Of a stretch of DNA of 64,000 bases, positions 57,814 to 64,000 are shown one piece after another. Every line of letters begins with the position of its first letter. Positions within the stretch are counted from its first letter, which is position 1. The notes beneath the pieces were generated by a model. It worked only from the letters and a program-made list of their open reading frames with translations. It searched no databases and was not told the origin of the DNA. The translations under genes and the position numbers were made by a program. This stretch comes from Prochlorococcus marinus str. MIT 0919 (GTDB lineage: Bacteria; Cyanobacteriota; Cyanobacteriia; PCC-6307; Cyanobiaceae). The DNA lies in assembly GCF_027359375.1 (NCBI RefSeq), contig NZ_CP114779.1, positions 1,629,598-1,693,597 on the forward strand, given 5' to 3'.

Positions 57814-58647
57814 ATTAATTCTAAATTTCGACGTTTTGATTATTTAAGTTGGCCCGAAGCTTCTCAAGCAGCTTCAAAAGAGGGATCTACTTTGGTTTGG
57901 CCATTTGGTGCTTGTGAGCAGCATGGACCTCATTTGCCTTTGAATACCGATATTTTGTTTGCTGAAAGAATCCTTACGGAGGTTTTAAATCGATTGCCTG
58001 ATGAGATGCCTATTTGGATGCTTCCTCCTCAGGAAATAGGCTTTTCTCCGGAACATACAGGTTTCCCTGGAACACTTACTCTTTCAGCAGATTTGATGCT
58101 GGGCCTTGTCAGTGAGATTGGTAATCAGCTTGCTTTGATGAAAGTTAAAAGATTAATTTTTTTTAACGCTCATGGTGGTCAGATAGGACTTTTGCAAACA
58201 ATCGCAAGACAGTTAAGGAAAGAATGTCCATTTATGGCTGTCTTGCCTTGTTTCTTATGGAGCGGTGTAGAGGCTTTAAAGGATTTGCTCCCTAACAGAG
58301 AAGTAGAGGAAGGGCTTCATGCCGCTTTAGCAGAAACAAGTTTAATGCTTTCTCTGCAATCTGAATTGGTTGGTAATGCCAGACCATTTGACGGTGATGA
58401 AAATTCTTTCCCAAAACCTCCTATTCCAGAAGGCTGGAGTTTAGAAGGCGCTGCACCATATGCATGGCTTACGAAAGACATCAGTTCTACAGGGGTTGTG
58501 GGTGATAGCAGAGGGGCAAACTATGAACTGGGGGAAAGGTTGCAAGAAGCCTTGATAGATCATTGGACTAAGCTTTTTTTAAATTTGATGAACAGTGATT
58601 GGCCTCCTTTAAACCCTCTAAAAAGTTCAAATAGCAATAAGGACTGA
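57814..58647 (+). CDS. Creatininase-family amidohydrolase with apparent ATT start
   Basis: The 277-aa reading (NSKFRRFDYLSWPEASQAAS after the initiator) fits the creatininase family. The block WPFGACEQHGPHLPLNTD holds the metal Glu and His, GFSPEHTGFPGTLTLS the next His, and NAHGGQIGLL and AALAETSLM the remaining ligands. The frame opens after TAA at 57796-57798 and has no ATG, GTG or TTG before TTG 57892, which would cut off the first strand. ATT at 57814, 8 nt after AGGAGG, is the best initiator. The next gene is ado. Confidence 0.82.
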   Translation: MNSKFRRFDYLSWPEASQAASKEGSTLVWPFGACEQHGPHLPLNTDILFAERILTEVLNRLPDEMPIWMLPPQEIGFSPEHTGFPGTLTLSADLMLGLVSEIGNQLALMKVKRLIFFNAHGGQIGLLQTIARQLRKECPFMAVLPCFLWSGVEALKDLLPNREVEEGLHAALAETSLMLSLQSELVGNARPFDGDENSFPKPPIPEGWSLEGAAPYAWLTKDISSTGVVGDSRGANYELGERLQEALIDHWTKLFLNLMNSDWPPLNPLKSSNSNKD

Positions 58648-58718
58648 TAAATTGCTGCACATTTTTTGATTAGTTATGTAAAGTTCCTCATATTGACAAA
58701 TTTAATTAGAAGAAAATT

Positions 58719-59447
58719 ATGCAAACTCTTGAATCTTCTAAGGTTGCGGTTATTGGTGATTTAGCTGGTAATGCGGAAAGCTTGCCTGACTTCACTTCCG
58801 AAAAATATAAAGATGCTTACAGTCGTATCAATGCGATTGTTATAGAGGGGGAGAAGGAAGCCCATGACAACTATGTATCAATAGGAACTCTTATTCCTGA
58901 GAAGGCAGAGGAGCTTAAAAAGCTTGCAATCATGGAAATGCGACATATGAAGGGATTTACAGCTTGCGGCAAAAATCTTGGTGTTATTGCTGACATGCCT
59001 TTCGCCAAAGAATTCTTTTCTCGTTTGCATGGGAATTTTCAGAAGGCTTTAAAAGAAGAAAAAATCACTACATGCTTCTTAATTCAAGCCATTCTTATAG
59101 AGGCTTTTGCTATCTCGGCATATCACGTTTATATACGTGTCGCTGACCCCTTTGCAAAGAAAATTACTGAGGGAGTTGTAAAAGACGAGTATTTACATCT
59201 CAACTATGGCCAAGAATGGCTAAAGGCCAATCTTAAGACTTGTAAGGAGGAGTTGATAAAGGCAAACAAAGAGAATTTGCCAATAATCAAGTCAATGCTT
59301 GATCAGGTTGCGGAAGATGCAGAAGTGCTTCAAATGGATAAGGAGGAACTAATGGAGGAATTTATGATTGCTTATCAGGATTCTTTATTAGAAATGGGCT
59401 TGGATTCAAGAGAAATAGCTAGGATGGCTTTAGCAGCGATAGTATGA
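58719..59447 (+). CDS. ado: Aldehyde-deformylating oxygenase (alkane synthase)
   Basis: This di-iron enzyme converts fatty aldehydes into alkanes and formate. The metal ligands are visible: EGEKEAHDNY near residue 45, MEMRHMKGF near residue 73 (ExxH), ILIEAFAISAYHVY near residue 128 and KDEYLHLNYGQEWL near residue 157 (ExxH). The 242-aa length matches cyanobacterial ADO. aar follows 158 bp downstream in the same direction, the standard alkane gene pair. Confidence 0.97.
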   Translation: MQTLESSKVAVIGDLAGNAESLPDFTSEKYKDAYSRINAIVIEGEKEAHDNYVSIGTLIPEKAEELKKLAIMEMRHMKGFTACGKNLGVIADMPFAKEFFSRLHGNFQKALKEEKITTCFLIQAILIEAFAISAYHVYIRVADPFAKKITEGVVKDEYLHLNYGQEWLKANLKTCKEELIKANKENLPIIKSMLDQVAEDAEVLQMDKEELMEEFMIAYQDSLLEMGLDSREIARMALAAIV

Positions 59448-59605
59448 AGACTTCAATTTAAAGATTGCTAAGTCAAAATTTCTTTTGTTTGTATTTATTC
59501 TAAGTTAATTAATAGGAATAGATCCTTTTACTTTGTACATGATGAGCTAGTGTCTCAAGCTACCCTTAATAGGGATAATTCCGATTTGTATTTTTGATCT
59601 AAATA

Positions 59606-60649
59606 ATGTTTGGACTAATCGGACATTCAACAAGTTTTGATGATGCCAAAGAAAAGGCAAAAGGCTTGGGATATGAACATATTGCCAAGGGAGACCTTGA
59701 TGTTTGGTGTAGTGCCCCTCCTCAACTTGTGGAGCATGTAAATGTTGTAAGTGCTATAGGTAAGCGTATTGAAGGAGCTTATATAGATTCTTGTTTTGTT
59801 CCAGAGATGCTAGGTCGTTTTAAAACTGCAAGAAGAAAGGTCTTAAATGCTATGGAACTTGCTCAAAAGAAAGGCATCAATATCACCGCCTTAGGGGGTT
59901 TTACATCAATAATTTTTGAAAATTTTAATCTTCTGCAGAACAAACAAGTAAGAAATACCACTCTTGAATGGGAAAGTTTTACTACTGGCAACACTCATAC
60001 TGCTTGGGTTATTTGCAGGCAGTTGGAAATCAATGCACCCCTTATAGGAATTGATCTGAGAAAGGCTCGTGTCGCTGTAGTGGGGGCAACTGGAGACATT
60101 GGTAGTGCAGTTTGCAGATGGTTGTCTGAAAGAACAGGGGTTGCAGAGCTTTTATTAGTTGCTAGGCAACAGAAGCCTTTACAAGATCTTCAAAAGGATC
60201 TTGGTGGAGGCCAAATACTTAACCTGGAAGAAGCTTTACCTCAGGCTGATGCAATTATTTGGGTTGCTAGTTTGCCAAAGACTTTGGAAATCGATAGATC
60301 TACATTAAAGAATCCTTGTTTGATGATTGATGGTGGATATCCTAAGAATCTAGATTCCAAGTTCAATGGGTCAGGCATTCATGTCTTAAAAGGGGGGATA
60401 GTCGAATTCTTTACAGATATCGGCTGGAATATGATGGAGCTTGCTGCAATGGATAAGCCTCAAAGGCAAATGTTCGCTTGTTTCGCAGAAGCAATGCTTT
60501 TAGAGTTTGAAGAATGTCATACCAATTTCAGCTGGGGAAGGAATAACATCACCCTTCAAAAAATGGACTTTATCGGAGAAGCCTCAGTTAGGCATGGTTT
60601 TTCTGTGTTAGGCCTAAATGAGGCCAGTCTTCAGGCAGCCATTGCTTGA
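59606..60649 (+). CDS. aar: Long-chain acyl-[ACP] reductase
   Basis: AAR makes the fatty aldehyde that ADO uses. The start [20 protein letters not shown] is typical of the 340-aa cyanobacterial AAR. The NADPH motif [20 protein letters not shown] lies near residue 153. [11 protein letters not shown] and [20 protein letters not shown] are family blocks. The stop overlaps a possible TTG start of accA (TTGA at 60646). ado, aar and accA therefore form one unit that joins fatty-acid supply to alkane output. Confidence 0.96.
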   Translation: MFGLIGHSTSFDDAKEKAKGLGYEHIAKGDLDVWCSAPPQLVEHVNVVSAIGKRIEGAYIDSCFVPEMLGRFKTARRKVLNAMELAQKKGINITALGGFTSIIFENFNLLQNKQVRNTTLEWESFTTGNTHTAWVICRQLEINAPLIGIDLRKARVAVVGATGDIGSAVCRWLSERTGVAELLLVARQQKPLQDLQKDLGGGQILNLEEALPQADAIIWVASLPKTLEIDRSTLKNPCLMIDGGYPKNLDSKFNGSGIHVLKGGIVEFFTDIGWNMMELAAMDKPQRQMFACFAEAMLLEFEECHTNFSWGRNNITLQKMDFIGEASVRHGFSVLGLNEASLQAAIA

Positions 60650-60672
60650 TCCTGCAATTTGCATTTGTTTTC

Positions 60673-61662
60673 ATGGCGCGTCGTTACCTTTTGGAATTTG
60701 AGAAACCACTTGTTGAGCTCGAAAAGCAAATAGACCAAATTAGAGAACTTGCCAGAGATTCAGAAGTTGATGTGAGCCAACAATTACTTCAACTAGAAAC
60801 TCTGGCTGCAAGAAGAAGAGATGAAATATTTAAAGCTTTGACGCCAGCACAGAAAATACAAGTTGCCAGACATCCTCAAAGACCTAGCACGCTTGATTAT
60901 ATTCAAATGTTTTGTGATGACTGGATAGAGTTGCATGGAGATAGGAACTCCAGTGATGACAAGGCTTTGATAGGTGGTATTGCGCGTATAGATGAAAGAG
61001 CGGTTCTTGTCATTGGTCAGCAAAAAGGTAGAGACACTAAAGAGAATGTGGCAAGAAATTTTGGCATGGCAAAACCATCGGGCTATAGAAAAGCTCTACG
61101 GTTAATGGATCATGCAGATCGTTTTAATCTGCCAATTATCTCTTTCATTGACACTCCAGGTGCTTATGCAGGCCTACTAGCAGAGGAGCAAGGGCAAGGA
61201 GAGGCTATAGCGGTCAACCTTCGGGAAATGTTTCGATTAAGGGTTCCTGTTATAGCAACAGTTATTGGTGAAGGTGGATCAGGGGGTGCATTAGGTATTG
61301 GTGTCGCAGATAAATTATTGATGTTTGAACATAGTGTTTATACAGTGGCAAGCCCTGAAGCATGTGCTTCGATACTTTGGAGGGACGCAGCCAAAGCACC
61401 TGAAGCAGCATTGGCATTGAAGATTACAGGTGACGATTTAATGGCTTTGGGAATAGTTGATGAAGTTATTAAAGAGCCTTCTGGGGGGAATAATTGGGCA
61501 CCTTTACAGGCAGGCGAAGCGCTAAAAGAAGCATTAGCTCGTAATCTGAGAGATCTTGATGCTCTTACTGCGAAACAATTAAGAGAAAAACGTTATGAGA
61601 AATTTAGACAAATGGGTAGATTTTTAGAGCCAAGCACTTCGAATGAAGAGGTAATTAATTAG
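60673..61662 (+). CDS. accA: Acetyl-CoA carboxylase carboxyltransferase, alpha subunit
   Basis: This subunit moves the carboxyl group from biotin to acetyl-CoA, the first step of fatty-acid synthesis. The start [19 protein letters not shown] and [48 protein letters not shown] and [20 protein letters not shown] are family blocks. I choose the ATG at 60673 (329 aa) because it gives the usual start MARRYL; the TTG at 60646 would overlap aar as TTGA. It directly follows the alkane genes. Confidence 0.96.
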   Translation: MARRYLLEFEKPLVELEKQIDQIRELARDSEVDVSQQLLQLETLAARRRDEIFKALTPAQKIQVARHPQRPSTLDYIQMFCDDWIELHGDRNSSDDKALIGGIARIDERAVLVIGQQKGRDTKENVARNFGMAKPSGYRKALRLMDHADRFNLPIISFIDTPGAYAGLLAEEQGQGEAIAVNLREMFRLRVPVIATVIGEGGSGGALGIGVADKLLMFEHSVYTVASPEACASILWRDAAKAPEAALALKITGDDLMALGIVDEVIKEPSGGNNWAPLQAGEALKEALARNLRDLDALTAKQLREKRYEKFRQMGRFLEPSTSNEEVIN

Positions 61663-61690
61663 ATTTATACTATTAATTTTAAAAATTGAT

Positions 61691-62398
61691 TTGCCAACAG
61701 TACTAATTACAGGTGCATCCAAAGGCATTGGAGAAGCTACAGCAAAATTATTTGCAAAATCAGGCTGGGATCTTCTTTTAGTAGCCCGCAACGAAAAGAA
61801 ATTAAAAACTTTATCCGAAGAACTTTCTTGTTCAGGTTCCAAGGTTTTTTTTAAGGCGTTGGATTTGTCGCAACCTGATCAAATCGCTCCAGGTATATCA
61901 GGCTTATTGAAGAATGGCCTCTGCCCATCTGTATTAATAAACAATGCTGGCATTGCTTGGACAGGTGAATTGATTTCAATGCCACTTGAGCAGTGGAATT
62001 GTTTGATGCAAGTCAATCTGACCAGTGTTTTCCAAGTTTGTTCAGCAGTTGTTCCTTTAATGCGAGCTAATGGAGGTCTCATTATTAATGTAAGCAGTCA
62101 TGCTTCTAGAAATGCATTTCCACAGTGGGGTGCCTATTGCATTAGCAAAGCGGCATTAGTTAGCTTTACTAAATGCCTCTCTGAAGAGGAAAAAATCAAT
62201 TCTATTAGAGCTTGCACTCTTACCTTGGGATCTGTTAATTCGAGTCTATGGGATTCAGATGACGTTAAGGCTGATTTTAATCGGGAGTTGATGATTGGGG
62301 TAGATCAAGTTGCTGCTGAACTTTTTCATTTAGCTCAACAACCATCAAAGCAGGTAATAGAAGACATGACTTTAATGCCAGCTTCTGGAGCTTTTTAG
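61691..62398 (+). CDS. Short-chain dehydrogenase/reductase (SDR)
   Basis: The 235-aa protein is a classical SDR: LITGASKGIGEATAKLF at the start (TGxxxGIG), INNAGIAW for NNAG, NVSSHASRNAF for the Ser, and WGAYCISKAALVSF for YxxxK. The start is TTG at 61691, fixed because the Rossmann strand begins right after it. The substrate is unknown, but the place after accA and the alkane genes makes a lipid-related role possible. It faces the convergent trpF across 88 bp. Confidence 0.88.
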   Translation: MPTVLITGASKGIGEATAKLFAKSGWDLLLVARNEKKLKTLSEELSCSGSKVFFKALDLSQPDQIAPGISGLLKNGLCPSVLINNAGIAWTGELISMPLEQWNCLMQVNLTSVFQVCSAVVPLMRANGGLIINVSSHASRNAFPQWGAYCISKAALVSFTKCLSEEEKINSIRACTLTLGSVNSSLWDSDDVKADFNRELMIGVDQVAAELFHLAQQPSKQVIEDMTLMPASGAF

Positions 62399-62486
62399 CT
62401 TTTTCTAAAGTTTCCTATTTTAACTTTTGTGATTTTTAAAGAATATTTGGTTTTTATTGTCAAGTGGCTAAAGATCCCGGATCGTT

Positions 62487-63143
62487 CTAATTCTTGATTG
62501 ATTTTATTAGAAGCTCAACTTGCTCAATATCTTTTATTCCTGGTGATTTTTCTATTTTACTAGATGCGTCGATTCCATATGGATTGGCTTTTGCAAGAAT
62601 CTCTGGGACCCATTCTGCAGAAACTCCTCCTGCTAACCACCAAGGTTTCTGAAAGTTGACATCACTAAACCATTCAAGAGGAAGTCTTTTCCCAGTTCCT
62701 CCTAGCTCTTTAGCACTCCATGTATCAAAAAGTATTGCATCTACAAATTGCTGGTAGCTTTCAGCAAGAAGCAGTTGCTTTCTTTGACGAATACGTAATG
62801 CTTTCCACCATTTCACTTTTGGGTACTTCTCTTTAAATCTTTTGCAAATTCCATAAGATTCTTTGCCGTGAAGTTGAATAACAGAAGGACATCCTTCCCC
62901 TGTCAGGCATTCTGAAATATCTTTTTCAGATGGGTTGCTTACCACCCACACTCTTTCTATATCAGGGAAATATTGCTCAAGAGCTTGAAAAAGTTCTCTT
63001 CTTTGCTTGTTTTCTAAGTAACGTTTAGAGCTATTCACTCCTACAACTCCTATAGCATCTGTCCCTAGGGAGGCTATTTTTAGAGCCTGTTCTTTTTTTG
63101 TGACACCGCAGATTTTGATCGCTGGTTTTAATTGAACCTTCAT
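62487..63143 (-). CDS. trpF: Phosphoribosylanthranilate isomerase
   Basis: TrpF isomerises phosphoribosyl-anthranilate in tryptophan synthesis. The start AIKICGVTKKEQALKIASLG holds the catalytic Cys. VIQLHGKESYG, ALRIRQRKQ and LFDTWSAKELGGTGKRLPLEW near residue 142 are family blocks (the Asp in LFDT). The terminal WLAGGVSAEWVPEILAKANP and GIDASSKIEKSPGIKD fit the TIM barrel phosphate site. The length of 218 aa is normal. The M50 protease gene diverges upstream. Confidence 0.96.
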   Translation of the reverse strand: MKVQLKPAIKICGVTKKEQALKIASLGTDAIGVVGVNSSKRYLENKQRRELFQALEQYFPDIERVWVVSNPSEKDISECLTGEGCPSVIQLHGKESYGICKRFKEKYPKVKWWKALRIRQRKQLLLAESYQQFVDAILFDTWSAKELGGTGKRLPLEWFSDVNFQKPWWLAGGVSAEWVPEILAKANPYGIDASSKIEKSPGIKDIEQVELLIKSIKN

Positions 63144-63208
63144 TGTTAAAGACGATAAATGGACTTCTTTATAGGATTGGGAAACCGTTCAACATCTTTA
63201 AGTTATAT

Positions 63209-63214
63209 GGAGGT
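63209..63214 (+). promoter_or_regulatory. Shine-Dalgarno that supports TTG 63221
   Basis: GGAGGT lies 6 nt before TTG 63221 and about 24 nt before the in-frame ATG 63239. The spacing favours TTG as the start of the M50 protease. Confidence 0.6.
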
Positions 63215-63220
63215 GCGAAT

Positions 63221-64000
63221 TTGCAGTTCATCGAGTTTATGAGGATTCGTGGGATCCCTATAAGGGTTCATCCAAGTTGGTTGTTTATCGGTTTTGTTTT
63301 TACCTTTGCTTCACAGCAGCAAATAGAAACCCTTTTGGATACAAAAGAACATATTTTATTGACTTGGTCCATAGGCCTTTTGACCTCTTCACTTCTGTTC
63401 TTATCAGTTGTTCTACATGAATTAGGACATTCTTTCATGGCACTAAGGGAAGGGATAAAAGTGACTAGTATTAATCTTTTCTTATTTGGTGGCGGTACTC
63501 GAATTGAGAAGCAATGCGAAACGGCTATGTCATGCTTCAGGGTCGCCATTATTGGACCAGTGATAAGCCTTTTTCTTGCATTTATATGCTTTAGCTCTTT
63601 ACATTTATTTCCCAATTCAAGTCAAATAGTATCTAATTTATTAGTTCAAGTAGGGACTATAAATCTTATCTTGGCTTTGTTTAATTTGTTACCAGTCTTA
63701 CCATTAGATGGAGGAATAATTCTCAACTCACTGGTCTGGTACTTTACAGGTAGTAAGCGTAAAGGGTTGAAATTTGCAAATTCTTCAAGTAGAACTCTTT
63801 CTATATTTGCAATTTTTTGTGGGAGTTTTATTTGCTTTAAGTCGGGTGGCTTAGGCGGGTTATGGTTGATAGTTATCGGCTGGTTTGGTTTAGCATCAGC
63901 GCGTTCACAGAATCAAATATTTGCTTTAGAGGAAATATTATTGGAATTAAAAGTTAGTCAAGCAGCCAGAAAAAACTTTAGAGTTTTAGAGGCAAGCGAG
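63221..64000 (+). CDS. M50 (site-2-type) membrane protease, 5' part
   Basis: This gene runs off the window with 260 codons and no stop. After a short N-terminus the sequence starts MRIRGIPIRVHPSWLFIGFV. The zinc motif is VVLHELGHSFMALREG, and the third ligand is in NLLPVLPLDGGIILNS. Four to six membrane spans are visible. It matches the M50 family with probable CBS domains further on. The TTG at 63221 has GGAGGT in place. Members cut membrane regulators; the target is unknown. Confidence 0.92.
   Translation, partial: MQFIEFMRIRGIPIRVHPSWLFIGFVFTFASQQQIETLLDTKEHILLTWSIGLLTSSLLFLSVVLHELGHSFMALREGIKVTSINLFLFGGGTRIEKQCETAMSCFRVAIIGPVISLFLAFICFSSLHLFPNSSQIVSNLLVQVGTINLILALFNLLPVLPLDGGIILNSLVWYFTGSKRKGLKFANSSSRTLSIFAIFCGSFICFKSGGLGGLWLIVIGWFGLASARSQNQIFALEEILLELKVSQAARKNFRVLEASE

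Noticed and set aside
60646-60672. TTG start for accA with TTGA overlap
   Set aside because: The usual family N-terminus MARRYL begins at ATG 60673; the extra nine residues look unrelated.
63268-63615. Minus-strand open frame of 115 codons
   Set aside because: It is antisense to the M50 protease, whose HELGH and LPLDGG motifs fix the coding strand.

Overview
The window is a stretch of chromosome from a marine picocyanobacterium, almost certainly a Prochlorococcus. Three things point there. The coding DNA is AT-rich and very compact. The gene set includes a 62-residue hyper-conserved protein typical of Prochlorococcus and marine Synechococcus, Psb27, a ferrochelatase with a chlorophyll-binding tail, the cyanobacterial alkane pair ADO/AAR, Tab2, and DUF3153 and DUF2854 proteins. 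Several genes start with TTG or GTG and most lack a strong Shine-Dalgarno. The moderate AT bias suggests a low-light clade rather than a high-light one, but the strain cannot be named from this sequence alone. I see no rRNA, CRISPR array, insertion sequence or prophage. One tyrosine-recombinase gene is present as an isolated gene.

Layout. 1-2.6 kb: a minus-strand translation cluster in the order rplS, tRNA-Trp, the 62-aa hyper-conserved protein, tRNA-Asp, gltX. 3-8.2 kb: map, an SDR, a BioD-like/DRTGG protein, a SLOG/DprA-like protein, a YajQ protein, a small unknown and prohibitin. 8.3-14.2 kb: hemL, xth, two unknowns, an orphan larC and a UPF0104 membrane protein. 14.2-17.9 kb: a minus-strand metal/pterin set (iron permease, His-rich CobW GTPase, pterin dehydratase, YjbQ). 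18.2-23 kb: M32 carboxypeptidase, ppa copy 1, hemC and the principal sigma factor. 23.2-32.3 kb: priA, DUF3153, argB, DUF2854, ssb, cobK, cutA, a PfkB kinase and purA. 32.4-38.9 kb: psb27, proS, an HTH protein, a small membrane protein overlapping ppa copy 2, an ArsC-like protein, a large membrane protein and lepB. 38.8-46.4 kb: a dihydroorotase-like protein without the usual metal ligands, a two-domain histidine phosphatase, a CPBP protease, an FtsL-like protein, ftsI and tal. 46.5-52.4 kb: an FAD reductase, frr, pyrH, cobO, the integrase-like gene and hemH. 52.5-57.8 kb: ilvB, a secreted small protein, pgeF, tab2 and rps1b. 57.8-62.4 kb: a creatininase-family gene that apparently starts at ATT, then ado, aar, accA and an SDR. 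62.5-64 kb: trpF and the start of an M50 protease that runs off the window.

How the genes fit together. Most are housekeeping genes: tRNA charging and translation, tetrapyrrole and cobalamin synthesis (hemL, hemC, hemH, cobK, cobO), division, and fatty-acid/alkane synthesis (accA, ado, aar). Packing is tight. I read two TAATG junctions, one ATGA junction and at least two TTGA junctions where stop and start codons overlap, and several convergent genes overlap at their 3' ends.

Points most worth a second look are the ATT-start creatininase gene; two family I pyrophosphatases of which the cyanobacterial-type copy has Ala at a catalytic Asp; a PyrC homologue that has lost its recognisable metal ligands; the hyper-conserved protein sitting between two tRNA genes; and an inverted repeat bracketing the -10 box of the YajQ gene. 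All product calls come from reading motifs and recalling families; no database search was run.
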